From Verrucomicrobiales bacterium (GTDB lineage: Bacteria; Verrucomicrobiota; Verrucomicrobiia; Limisphaerales; UBA1096), in NCBI GenBank assembly GCA_002708005.1, contig PAOJ01000001.1:43182-54556 (forward strand): a DNA stretch of 11,375 nucleotides, in the 5' to 3' direction. Below the pieces are notes generated by a model that searched no databases, was not told the DNA's origin, and saw only the letters and a list, made by a program, of their open reading frames with translations. Positions 1 to 7,614 of the stretch are shown piece by piece. A program made the translations under genes and the position numbers. The number at the start of each line of letters is the position of its first letter. The stretch's first letter is position 1.

Positions 1-1170
1 ACATATGTCAATAAGGATGCATACTCAGCAGGTGCATTTATTGCCGTTTCAACCGATAAAGTCTATATGGCCCCGCAAAGTGTCATCGGAGCAGCAGCAC
101 CAATCATGATGGGGCCAGGAGGAGGTGCCGCCGAGTTGCCATCTACAATGGAGGCTAAGATGAACTCTGCCATTCGCGCCAAGATTCGAACTCAGGCTGA
201 AAAAAACGGCTATGCCATCGACGTAATCGAAGCGATGGTAGATAAATCGAAAACACTTGAGCGAGATGGTAAAACTATTTGTGCTAAAGGCGAAATCCTA
301 ACGCTAACAGACATCGAAGCTGCAACAAAATACGGCGAGGAACAAACCCCTCTTCTCTCGTCTGGTACAGTTGAAAACATTGAAACACTGATCAAAGAAC
401 TAGGCTATGCCGATGCCGAACGAATCGACATAAAGCCTCTTGGAGCAGAGGAGCTTGGCTCTTGGATTTCAACCATAAGCCCGCTACTTTTATTAATAGG
501 CATTGGGGGACTTTATATTGAATTTAAGACACCGGGATTCGGAGTATTCGGAGCAATTGGAATCGGAGCACTCGTAATTTATTTTTTTGGCGGTTACGTA
601 TCAGGATTAGCCGGCATCGAATGGGCAGGTATTTTTTTACTAGGAATCGTACTGGTGGCGATAGAAATTTTTATAATTCCAGGAACACTTATTGTTGGAC
701 TATGTGGTGCGGCTTGTATTTTTATTTCAATCATTATGGGTATGACTGACTTATATCCCAACCTCCCTTGGTTTCCCGTCTCTCCTACAGTAGATGGACC
801 TGCCCCAATAGAAGGTATTGACTTCAGCATGCCAGACTTTGGAAAACCATTACGTGATATCTCAATCGCCATTTTGCTTTCTATCCCATTGATATGGGCT
901 TTATCGAAATGGCTAACCCACTCAAAATATATTTCTGAATTTGGAAGCATCTCAGTAAGCGGTTCATCATCCATTGCAGAACTAGCAGCAAAACTTGAAT
1001 CACGACAGAATCAAATTGGCACAACTACAACACCGTTAAACCCAGGTGGAAAAGCACTTTTTGAGGATGAATTATATAACGTGATTACCCAAGGGGAAAT
1101 GGTCGCATCCGGAGCTTCGGTGAAAGTTATTGGCAATACCGGCAACGACCTCATTGTAGTGGAATCTTAA
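1..1170 (+). CDS. NfeD/ClpP-class membrane serine protease, 5' end missing
   Basis: This is the C-terminal 389 residues of a long-form NfeD protein, a membrane-anchored serine protease related to archaeal PH1510. The frame is open from base 1, so the start lies outside the window. In-window residues 6-12 read DAYSAGA, which carries the nucleophile Ser9 of this family, followed by MAPQSVIGAAAP. Lys53 (in EAKMN) sits about where the catalytic Lys of the Ser-Lys dyad is expected; that assignment is by spacing only. Five hydrophobic segments follow at about 155-175, 178-200, 209-228, 229-248 and 284-305. A proline-rich hydrophilic loop lies between the last two. Residues 337-389 look like the soluble NfeD OB-fold (LNPGGKALFEDE...VITQGEMVASG). 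Family members act in membrane quality control, often with a slipin/stomatin partner. No slipin follows here; one could lie upstream, out of view. Confidence 0.9.
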   Translation, partial: TYVNKDAYSAGAFIAVSTDKVYMAPQSVIGAAAPIMMGPGGGAAELPSTMEAKMNSAIRAKIRTQAEKNGYAIDVIEAMVDKSKTLERDGKTICAKGEILTLTDIEAATKYGEEQTPLLSSGTVENIETLIKELGYADAERIDIKPLGAEELGSWISTISPLLLLIGIGGLYIEFKTPGFGVFGAIGIGALVIYFFGGYVSGLAGIEWAGIFLLGIVLVAIEIFIIPGTLIVGLCGAACIFISIIMGMTDLYPNLPWFPVSPTVDGPAPIEGIDFSMPDFGKPLRDISIAILLSIPLIWALSKWLTHSKYISEFGSISVSGSSSIAELAAKLESRQNQIGTTTTPLNPGGKALFEDELYNVITQGEMVASGASVKVIGNTGNDLIVVES

Positions 1171-1203
1171 TCGAAAAATTGGACAGAAACACTTACAAGC
1201 AAA

Positions 1204-1632
1204 TTGATTTATTTTGCCTACGGATCAAACATGTGCCCGGTACAAATGGCAAAAAGGTGCCCTGGAGGACAAGCTATTGGCACGGCAGCACTGCGTGACT
1301 GGCGATTCCTAATTAACATTCGCACTTATGCAACAATTGAATCAAAGCTTCAATGCACCACATTTGGAGTGCTTTGGACACTAACAAATAAACATATAGC
1401 AAACCTTGACGAATATGAAGCAGTCGAAGAGGGAATGTACTTTAAAAAGAAACTCAAAGTTTTTAAGCAGGGAAAACCGATCGAGGCACTAGTCTATATT
1501 GACCCTGTTTGCGAAAAAGGCCTGCCGGATAAAATCTACATGAAAAATATATTAAATGGTGCGAAGTATTTTAATCTACCAAAACACTACATTTCACAGC
1601 TTAAAAATGAATGGGGAGTAAGTGCTTTTTGA
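1204..1632 (+). CDS. Gamma-glutamylcyclotransferase-like (GGCT/AIG2 fold) protein
   Basis: This 142-residue protein starts with the substrate-binding signature YFAYGSNM (residues 3-10), followed by RCPGG and GVLWTL. It then has LDEYEAVEEGMY, where Glu72 matches the catalytic glutamate of gamma-glutamylcyclotransferases. The family forms 5-oxoproline from gamma-glutamyl amines or amino acids; the actual substrate cannot be told from sequence. Length and motif order fit a complete cytosolic enzyme. The start is TTG: no ATG or GTG lies between the upstream in-frame TAA at 1168-1170 and the YFAYGSNM motif, and the motif must lie near the N-terminus. No Shine-Dalgarno sequence is visible. The gene begins 33 bp after the NfeD gene in the same direction and same frame, so co-transcription is plausible. 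A functional link between the two is not evident. Confidence 0.88.
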   Translation: MIYFAYGSNMCPVQMAKRCPGGQAIGTAALRDWRFLINIRTYATIESKLQCTTFGVLWTLTNKHIANLDEYEAVEEGMYFKKKLKVFKQGKPIEALVYIDPVCEKGLPDKIYMKNILNGAKYFNLPKHYISQLKNEWGVSAF

Positions 1633-1641
1633 GAAAAATCC

Positions 1642-1664
1642 AATGCATACAAAATAGATGTATT
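1642..1664 (-). terminator. Possible weak terminator between convergent genes
   Basis: The convergent gap holds a weak inverted repeat. AATGCAT (1642-1648) pairs with ATGTATT (1658-1664) with one G-T wobble; alternatively ATACA (1647-1651) pairs perfectly with TGTAT (1659-1663). Read on the minus strand it lies just beyond the M28 peptidase stop and is followed by a short T run. The stem is nearly all A/T, so any terminator function is tentative. On the plus strand no T run follows it. Confidence 0.22.
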
Positions 1665-1687
1665 AAACAATCTATATAATATTAGAC

Positions 1688-4597
1688 CTACCGCGTGCCA
1701 GGTATTACGCTGAGTTTGATTCGTTTCCCCTTACGTAATACTTCCATCTCTACCGACATACCAACCTTCACCGCATCAAGAGCATAGGTATAGTCGTAAA
1801 TATTAGTAATCTCTTTTCCTGCAAAATGCACAATTATGTCACCAGCCTTGATACCTGCTTTATCAGCAGGACCTCCTCCTCGAACCCCAGATAACAAAAC
1901 CCCCTTGACATCCTCAGACGAATAATCAGGGATTGTTCCTAAATATACTCGAATCGCATCACGGCTTCCACCTTGATCGGATTTTTCAACTTTAACATAA
2001 TCCGGACGAGCACTTTCAGTCACAAGATCTTGAACCATATTACTGGCAAATCGAGTGATTCTCTCAATCCCTTCGTAGTTCAGTGTATCGGGATCATCTC
2101 CAGGTCGATGGTATTCTTTATGGCTACCAGTAAACCAAGCAAGAACAGGGATACCTTTTGGATAAAACGAAGTTGTATCAGTCGGCAAATAAGGGTCTTG
2201 TTGAAGGTTAAGATCAAAACCTGCAAGCACATTACGTCGCTCAATTAACTTTTTCCAATTCGTCGACGATCCAACCCCTTGCAAAGTCAACTTATTGTTT
2301 CTAAGTCGCCCAACCATGTCAAAATTAAGGTACGCAATAATTTGCTTTAAATCGACTGTTGGCTTAGCCGAGTAACGAGCAGAACCGATTAAACCTAATT
2401 CTTCTCCAGACCAAAAACTAAAAATTACGCCCCGTTTAAACTTCTCTGGCTTTTTCTTTCGAAGACTTGATAACTGATCAGCCATCTCGAGCAAAACTGC
2501 AACTCCTGAAGCATTATCATCGGCACCATTATGAATTAAGCCTTCCTCTCCCTTAATACCAAAACCTCCAGTCTCTCCACGCCCAAGGTGATCATAGTGT
2601 GCTCCGAGCATAACATACTCAGATTTTTGCGCCGCTACCGCTTTTCCATTTGGAGGTAACATCGCAACAATGTTACTACCTTTCTTACGAATTCTTTTAA
2701 TATCTGTCTTTATATTTAGAACTATGCCTGGCAACGACAATCCATGAACGGCATGCGGATTCTCTTTATCTAGAGATGTCTGCAATTCCTTTAAAGACTT
2801 ACCATAAAACTGCACTAGTGAATTACCAATTTCACCACTAATCGAAATAACAGGAATTCCTGCTCCGGCCATGCTCATATCAAAATTTAAATTAGCTAGT
2901 TTACCCGCGTTAGGTGAGTTCGGGCCAGTAACAACAAGTAATGCCTTAGCGCCATTATTCCTTGCTATTAGTGCCTTATATCTTAAACCCGCGTAACGAT
3001 TCAATTCCTGGCGACGGTCTACTGATATATCTTCCGGCACATAGCGAAGTACCATCACAATTTTATCCTTCACCTTCAAATCCCCGTAAGAATTATATCC
3101 GACTCCCAGCTTACCCGGTTTAGTAAGACCGTAACCCGCAAATATTACCTCACCTTCAATTTGTCCATTGGCAGAAAATGCAAGCGGTCGAAAATCCTTG
3201 TCTAAATTAAAAGTATGATCTTCACCAGTATGCCCTCGAAGTATCATTTGATTGTTAGGCTTAACCAGCTCTACTCCTCCAGTAAATTCAAAATTGTGAT
3301 CATAACTTCCATCTTCAGCACCAAACGGTTCTAGACCTGATGAAACTAATTTTTCACGAATATATTCTGCCGCCTTACGAATACCTTCACTTCCAGTACG
3401 GCGCCCCTCTAATTCATCAGAAGCCAAAAAAACAACGTGCTTCCTAATATCATCCTGTGAAACAACTGAAGAGATTTTTGGTTGTTCTATTTCTCTCTTA
3501 GGAGATCGGCCCAAAATTGACAATGCCGCCTCGTGGTTCCATTTAGCCAGAAACAATTGAGACTGTTTTTCGGAAGTAGCATTCGAAGTCCAACATAGTT
3601 GCAAGCCGTTTGGAGAAAATACCGGCAGGCCATCGAACCCTGCCCGCTCGGTCACCCGAATTGGTTCACACAGCCCACGTGAATCAACCAAATATAGCTC
3701 GAAATTTGAGAAACCAAGCTTATTGCTGGCAAAAATAATGTATTCACCCGATGGATGAAAATATGGAGCCCATGACATTGATTTGAAACTGGTAATTTTT
3801 CTTACATCAGAACCATCTAATTTCATGGTATGGATCTCGGCAACAGATCCGGACTTGTTAAAACGACGCCAAACAATTCGCTGTCCGTCAGGTGAGAAAA
3901 ATGGGCCACCATCATAGCCAGGGGAAATCGTCAATCGTTTCTGTTCCGAACCATCAGCATTCATAATATATATTTCCCCAAAATATGACAGGTCAATGTC
4001 TCGGAGTTTTTTCTCTTCCTCCGTGAGGTCATTTACATAAGCGCTTCTTGTCGAACTAAATACAATTTTTTTACCATCTGGAGAGAAACCAGCTTCAGCA
4101 TCATAACCCTTTACTTTTGTAATTCGGCGAAGATTACTACCGTCAATATTAGCAGTGAAAATATCCATTGTCTCATCATAATCCCATGAGTAACGGCGCT
4201 GCTTCCCAGATGCTCGAAATTCCAGTTCGGCCTTCTGCTTTGCCTTAGCTCCCGAGTCATGATGTGTAGATGAAAATAATACACTTTGACTGTTTGGATG
4301 AAAAAAAGCACAGGTTGTCTTGCCGTCCCCAGGCGAGACACGAAATGTACGACCTGTCTTAAAATCAATTGTATAGATTTGATAGAATGGATTTCCCGCC
4401 TCTCGTTCGCTTTGAAAAATCAACTTTGATCCATCAGCACTATAATATCCTTCTCCACTTCTGCGGCCTTCGAATGTTAACTGCCTCACACGAGATAAAA
4501 GCGTATCCTGATTATTTGCTAAGGACTCATATCCACATCCAGCAAACAATATGATAGCTATAGAAGCTCTAACTCCAATAGAGAATAGGCCTAACAT
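1688..4597 (-). CDS. Exported M28 di-zinc peptidase with PD40 propeller and PDZ domain
   Basis: This 969-residue exported peptidase has an unusual three-part layout. Residues 1-21 form a signal sequence ending LFAGC, so Cys21 is a plausible lipoprotein acylation site. Residues about 40-350 carry six PD40/TolB-like propeller repeats, with cores near 50-65, 96-111, 169-184, 232-245, 278-293 and 325-339 (for example FSPDGKKIVFSS). The peptidase domain starts at about 385 with FLASDELEGRRTG and holds a PA-like insert at about 475-600. All M28 metal and catalytic residues are visible: His667 (GAHYDH), Asp694 (GADDNASG), Glu732 and Glu733 (SGEELG), Asp760 (NFDMVGR) and His830 (EYHRPGDDPDT). Residues about 885-969 form a PDZ domain (GGGPADKAGIKAGDII). 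It is most likely an envelope or extracellular aminopeptidase using periplasmic peptides; the substrate is unknown. It has no same-strand neighbour and diverges from the GNAT-like gene. Confidence 0.93.
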   Translation of the reverse strand: MLGLFSIGVRASIAIILFAGCGYESLANNQDTLLSRVRQLTFEGRRSGEGYYSADGSKLIFQSEREAGNPFYQIYTIDFKTGRTFRVSPGDGKTTCAFFHPNSQSVLFSSTHHDSGAKAKQKAELEFRASGKQRRYSWDYDETMDIFTANIDGSNLRRITKVKGYDAEAGFSPDGKKIVFSSTRSAYVNDLTEEEKKLRDIDLSYFGEIYIMNADGSEQKRLTISPGYDGGPFFSPDGQRIVWRRFNKSGSVAEIHTMKLDGSDVRKITSFKSMSWAPYFHPSGEYIIFASNKLGFSNFELYLVDSRGLCEPIRVTERAGFDGLPVFSPNGLQLCWTSNATSEKQSQLFLAKWNHEAALSILGRSPKREIEQPKISSVVSQDDIRKHVVFLASDELEGRRTGSEGIRKAAEYIREKLVSSGLEPFGAEDGSYDHNFEFTGGVELVKPNNQMILRGHTGEDHTFNLDKDFRPLAFSANGQIEGEVIFAGYGLTKPGKLGVGYNSYGDLKVKDKIVMVLRYVPEDISVDRRQELNRYAGLRYKALIARNNGAKALLVVTGPNSPNAGKLANLNFDMSMAGAGIPVISISGEIGNSLVQFYGKSLKELQTSLDKENPHAVHGLSLPGIVLNIKTDIKRIRKKGSNIVAMLPPNGKAVAAQKSEYVMLGAHYDHLGRGETGGFGIKGEEGLIHNGADDNASGVAVLLEMADQLSSLRKKKPEKFKRGVIFSFWSGEELGLIGSARYSAKPTVDLKQIIAYLNFDMVGRLRNNKLTLQGVGSSTNWKKLIERRNVLAGFDLNLQQDPYLPTDTTSFYPKGIPVLAWFTGSHKEYHRPGDDPDTLNYEGIERITRFASNMVQDLVTESARPDYVKVEKSDQGGSRDAIRVYLGTIPDYSSEDVKGVLLSGVRGGGPADKAGIKAGDIIVHFAGKEITNIYDYTYALDAVKVGMSVEMEVLRKGKRIKLSVIPGTR

Positions 4598-4701
4598 TTC
4601 GCAGCCCGTTTTAAATTAAACTGAGGTTTTTTCAACTCGGGTTTTTACGATTAGATTGTTTTAAAGTTACAAAATGGCATTATTTTGTGCATTAAGCATA
4701 G
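4598..4701. promoter_or_regulatory. Divergent intergenic region with an inverted repeat
   Basis: This 104-bp region separates the divergent M28 peptidase and GNAT-like genes and must carry both promoters. A perfect 7-bp inverted repeat, ACAAAAT (4669-4675) and ATTTTGT (4682-4688) with a 6-bp loop, lies 13 bp before the GNAT start codon. A weak sigma70-like pair for the plus strand is TTGTTT (4656-4661) and CATTAT (4678-4683), spaced 16 bp. That places the -10 across the loop and right arm of the repeat, as an operator would be. The promoter matches are poor and should be read as candidates only. Confidence 0.3.
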
Positions 4702-5817
4702 ATGATACGTATTGAAACAGTCGATTCTCTTCAAAAACTTCGCGAGTTTGTTCGGTTTCCATTACGTATTTACTCTAAAGATTCACCTTGGGTTCCCCCT
4801 ATGTGGAGTGATGAATTAAAACGTCTGGACCCTAAGCAAGGACCATTTTTTGGCCACTCGGATGCCCAACTTTTTCTCGCTCGAGATAATAATGGCCAAC
4901 CATTGGGTCGTATTGCAGCGATAAAATTTAATGGCCATCTACAAATTTACAATGACAGATTGGGTTTCTTCGGTTTTTTCGAATGCATAAATGATCAGGC
5001 CGTAGCTGACCAACTAATTAAAACGGCAAAAAAATGGCTCAATCAAAACGGCTTAATCAAAATGCGTGGACCAGCCAGCTTTACTATAAATGAGCAAATT
5101 GGCCTATTGATCGAAAACTTTAACGAACCTCCAACCCTATTAACCACTTGGAACCCTCCATACTATCAAAGACTCTTGGAAACAGCAGGCTTAGTCAAAG
5201 CTGAAGATCTGCTTGCGCGTGAAGTTATACTTTCCGATATTGATCCTCAATATCTTAGCAGAATCTCTCGGATTGGAAAGCGCAGCAAAAAAATATCCAT
5301 AAGAGAAGCAAACCTTGATAACATAGAAAACGAAATCGATATTCTAGTTAAAGTTTACGGCGAAGCATGGAATGAAAACTGGGGGGCCGTTCCAATAAGT
5401 CGCGATGAATTCATAAAGCTTGTACGCGAACTAAAACCATTTCTACTTCCAGAATGTACTTTAATTGCGGAATACGATGGCATTCCAGTTGGAGTATGTG
5501 TCGCTATACCAGATATCAATTCCGCAATCAAAGCATGCAATGGGAAACTTGGTCCGCTTGGTTTAATTCGCTTCATACTGGCAAGACGACGAACAGACCT
5601 TATTAGGGGTGTTGTAAGCGGCGTATTGAAACCTTATAGAAATAAAGGAATTGAGTCAGCTTTCGGTTCAAGAATGCTGAACAAACTAATTGGAAGTAGA
5701 TACAAGCGTATTGAGTTCTCTTGGATGCTTGAATCAAATTTTCGTGTGCACCGTGTACTGGATAGCATCGGAGCGCAAACCACCAAGCGGTGGCGAGTTT
5801 ATGAAATGGATCTGTAA
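4702..5817 (+). CDS. GNAT-like N-acyltransferase superfamily protein, function unknown
   Basis: This 371-residue soluble protein resembles the large two-part GNAT-like proteins found in many bacteria, of the E. coli YghO type. The N-terminal half has the motifs RFPLRIYSKDSPWVPP (residues 18-33) and GPFFGHSDAQLFLA (47-60). These are followed by GRIAAI and a MRGPASFTINEQIGLL segment (121-136). The C-terminal half contains an acetyl-CoA-loop-like stretch, VLKPYRNKGIESAF (308-321), then WMLESNFRVHRVLDSIGA (341-358), the usual end of a GNAT fold. The phosphate-binding loop is divergent: RNKGIE rather than the classic Q/R-x-x-G-x-G/A. The acyl donor and acceptor are therefore uncertain. No signal peptide or membrane segment is seen. 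The ATG at 4702 gives the typical MIRIE-like N-terminus, with no Shine-Dalgarno sequence upstream. It ends 9 bp before the convergent PQQ-like gene and appears to be a single-gene unit. Confidence 0.75.
   Translation: MIRIETVDSLQKLREFVRFPLRIYSKDSPWVPPMWSDELKRLDPKQGPFFGHSDAQLFLARDNNGQPLGRIAAIKFNGHLQIYNDRLGFFGFFECINDQAVADQLIKTAKKWLNQNGLIKMRGPASFTINEQIGLLIENFNEPPTLLTTWNPPYYQRLLETAGLVKAEDLLAREVILSDIDPQYLSRISRIGKRSKKISIREANLDNIENEIDILVKVYGEAWNENWGAVPISRDEFIKLVRELKPFLLPECTLIAEYDGIPVGVCVAIPDINSAIKACNGKLGPLGLIRFILARRRTDLIRGVVSGVLKPYRNKGIESAFGSRMLNKLIGSRYKRIEFSWMLESNFRVHRVLDSIGAQTTKRWRVYEMDL
5780..5793 (-). terminator. GC-rich hairpin, possible terminator of the PQQ-like gene
   Basis: CCACC (5780-5784) and GGTGG (5789-5793) form a perfect 5-bp stem around a 4-base loop. 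It lies inside the last codons of the GNAT-like gene. On the minus strand it falls about 34 bases past the PQQ-like stop codon and is followed by TTT. The T run is short, so terminator function is a guess, and the stem may be chance within coding sequence. Confidence 0.2.
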
Positions 5818-5826
5818 ATCATCTAT

Positions 5827-7191
5827 CTAGCGTTTTTCTCTAATGCTAAACAAATAATTCTGATTGCGAAGTATTAGGCGATCTTGAACAAGAGCAGGAT
5901 TAGCCATGCTCATTCCTCCCGTATAATTAACTCGTACAAGTTTATATTCCTTACCAGCTAAAAACACATATGTTTCTCCGGCTTCACTTAGTGCAAAAAC
6001 ATGGCCTCGATATGCCCATGGAGATGCTGTGAATCCAGTTGTTTTTTCGGGATTTATTCTCTCCTTATCAAAATGCACACTTCCTGTTCTAGCATCGCGG
6101 CAACCTAAAAACCCAAAATCAAATAGAGTATAAAATTCATCTCCATAAACTAGTGGTGTTGTATTATAAGGCGCGGCTCTTTTATCATACCAAGCAATAA
6201 AATTGTTTTTTGTTTCGCCTGGCTTAAGGGAAATATCATTCTTTGCTCCGGGCTTAATTGCATAAACATGTTTTTCCCGATCCCCGACATAACCGGAAGC
6301 AATGTATAACAAACCATGAGCCTCAAATGGGGTTGGAATTACAATGGAAGTGCGGGACTTCCACTTCAAACTCCAACGCTCATTCCCTGCAAGGTCATAC
6401 GAACGAGTTTGATTACGACCAGTCAAAATCAATTCACTAATACCGTCATGTTTCCAAATAAATGGAGTTGACCAGTTACTTGGCTCTTCACGATTTGTCT
6501 TCCATAGCTGTTTACCAGTATTCTTATCAAAAGATGCCACCCAACTATCCTCCATGTTATCATTGACAATGATAAGTTGATCACCTTCAAGTATCGGAGA
6601 TGATCCGGTACCCCAACCATTTCGCATCTCATATGGCTTAAACATTTTTTCCCATATTTTTTTTCCAGTCTTATCTAAACAATAAAGTCCATGGCTACCA
6701 AAATACGCATAAACCAGTTCCCCATCTGTAACTGGTGTCTCAGCAGCATAGCTGTTCTTAATATGAATTGGCGTCACTGGCCGAGTCGCAAGCACCTCCT
6801 TTTGCCAGAGATAATCTCCACTTTCTATATCGAGACAGAGTACTAGAAAATGATGCATGTGCTTGATTGGTTCCTTTCTGTCTCCACCAAAGTATAATCC
6901 AGGCTTTCGTGGTTCTATCTCACCTTCACTCACAGCAGAGGTCAAATAAATGCGCCCGCTATGAACCACCGGACTAGACCAACCGAGTCCAGGCACCTTT
7001 ACTTTCCACTCAATGTTCTTGTTCTTCTTTACGTCCCATTCAAGAGGTAGATTAGCATTTTCCGAAATTCCTCGCGCAGAACCCCCTCGAAACACTGACC
7101 AATTTTCAGCCGCCACAGCTTGAGTAAAAATCAAGAGCAAAGTCTTGAGCAAAATTGTAAATTCCATTCTGTATTGGTAAAAGCCGGACAT
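5827..7191 (-). CDS. Exported PQQ-like beta-propeller repeat protein
   Basis: This 454-residue secreted protein belongs to the BamB/PQQ-like propeller superfamily, in the subtype abundant in Planctomycetota and Verrucomicrobiota. The N-terminus is a signal peptide with a hydrophobic core (residues 11-22) and probable cleavage near AVAA (25-28). The mature chain opens with the subtype hallmark NWSVFRGGSARGIS (30-43). Then come IEWKVKVPGLGWSSPVV (60-76) and blade motifs around 119-133 (LDIESGDYLWQ), 171-184 (LDKTGKKIWE), 220-233 (FDKNTGKQLWK), 264-275 and 364-377. No haem-binding CxxCH motif and no obvious quinoprotein dehydrogenase domain is present, so a scaffold or binding role is likelier than oxidation of a substrate. 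An internal ATG at codon 9 would still leave a good signal peptide and could be the true start. The gene stands alone, convergent with the GNAT-like gene and divergent from cutA. Confidence 0.87.
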   Translation of the reverse strand: MSGFYQYRMEFTILLKTLLLIFTQAVAAENWSVFRGGSARGISENANLPLEWDVKKNKNIEWKVKVPGLGWSSPVVHSGRIYLTSAVSEGEIEPRKPGLYFGGDRKEPIKHMHHFLVLCLDIESGDYLWQKEVLATRPVTPIHIKNSYAAETPVTDGELVYAYFGSHGLYCLDKTGKKIWEKMFKPYEMRNGWGTGSSPILEGDQLIIVNDNMEDSWVASFDKNTGKQLWKTNREEPSNWSTPFIWKHDGISELILTGRNQTRSYDLAGNERWSLKWKSRTSIVIPTPFEAHGLLYIASGYVGDREKHVYAIKPGAKNDISLKPGETKNNFIAWYDKRAAPYNTTPLVYGDEFYTLFDFGFLGCRDARTGSVHFDKERINPEKTTGFTASPWAYRGHVFALSEAGETYVFLAGKEYKLVRVNYTGGMSMANPALVQDRLILRNQNYLFSIREKR

Positions 7192-7283
7192 GTAAGAACC
7201 AGCATTTTATGTCTAATAATGCCGGTCAAGATAATTGACCATATTCATAATGCCGGTTTAGCTGTTTCTCCCAATAATAAATC
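7192..7283. promoter_or_regulatory. Divergent control region with direct repeats and a palindrome
   Basis: This 92-bp gap between the PQQ-like gene and cutA contains two identical 11-bp direct repeats, ATAATGCCGGT, at 7216-7226 and 7247-7257. They start 31 bp apart, close to three helical turns. Overlapping the first copy and ending before the second is a perfect inverted repeat, GGTCAA (7224-7229) and TTGACC (7235-7240). Each arm reads as a TTGACC -35-like hexamer, one per strand. A degenerate inverted copy of the repeat, ACCAGCATTTTAT, lies at 7198-7210. The arrangement looks like a binding site for a regulator acting on one or both genes; no -10 box at standard spacing stands out. Confidence 0.45.
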
Positions 7284-7601
7284 ATGAGTAACTTTATTCT
7301 TATACTTGTTACAGCTCCGAACATTAAATTAGCTAGAAGACTTGCTAAGGGCGCACTTGAACAAAAACTCGCAGCTTGCGCGAACATCATTCCTGCAATC
7401 GAATCTCACTATTGGTGGAAAGAAAAACTCGAAAATGAAAAAGAAGTGTTAATTTTGTTTAAGACGATTAAGGAAAATATTACAGAGCTTGAACAAACAA
7501 TTTGTAATCTCCACACTTATGATACCCCTGAGTTCGTTGCCGTCCCAATCGCTTATGGAAACCAAAAATATCTTAATTGGATTTCAGATAATACTAATTA
7601 A
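7284..7601 (+). CDS. cutA: CutA family divalent-cation tolerance protein
   Basis: This 105-residue protein matches CutA1 over its full length. The family motifs appear in order: LVTAPNIKLARRLAKG (residues 9-23), KLAACANIIPAIESHYWW (28-45), a basic/acidic stretch ending EVLILFKT (54-61), and LHTYDTPEFVAVPI (76-89), followed by YLNWI. CutA forms a compact trimer with a ferredoxin-like fold and has been linked to copper and other divalent-metal tolerance; its exact role is debated. Cys32 and His77 are the conserved potential metal ligands. The ATG at 7284 gives the normal N-terminus; the preceding bases lack a Shine-Dalgarno sequence. Its promoter must lie in the 92-bp region shared with the divergent PQQ-like gene. 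It ends 8 bp before the convergent HTH gene. Confidence 0.93.
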   Translation: MSNFILILVTAPNIKLARRLAKGALEQKLAACANIIPAIESHYWWKEKLENEKEVLILFKTIKENITELEQTICNLHTYDTPEFVAVPIAYGNQKYLNWISDNTN

Positions 7602-7614
7602 CTTTAACGTTAAT
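7597..7614. repeat. Inverted repeat spanning two convergent stop codons
   Basis: ATTAAC (7597-7602) and GTTAAT (7609-7614) are perfect inverted arms around 6 bases. Each arm contains the TAA stop of one gene: cutA on the plus strand and the HTH gene on the minus strand. A nested 10-bp palindrome, TTAACGTTAA, covers 7604-7613. The stems are too A/T-rich to be confident intrinsic terminators, and the symmetry may follow from two facing TAA codons. Confidence 0.3.

Noticed and set aside
594..974. Open frame of 126 codons on the minus strand
   Set aside because: It lies wholly antisense to the NfeD membrane region, whose sense frame has clear family motifs. Its translation shows no domain pattern.
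1973..2248. Open frame of 91 codons on the plus strand
   Set aside because: It is antisense to the M28 domain, with all metal ligands encoded on the other strand; the translation is low-complexity and unrecognisable.
5827..7191. PQQ-like protein as a quinoprotein alcohol or glucose dehydrogenase
   Set aside because: It is too short, lacks a haem domain and recognisable dehydrogenase catalytic motifs, and matches the non-enzymatic propeller subtype instead.
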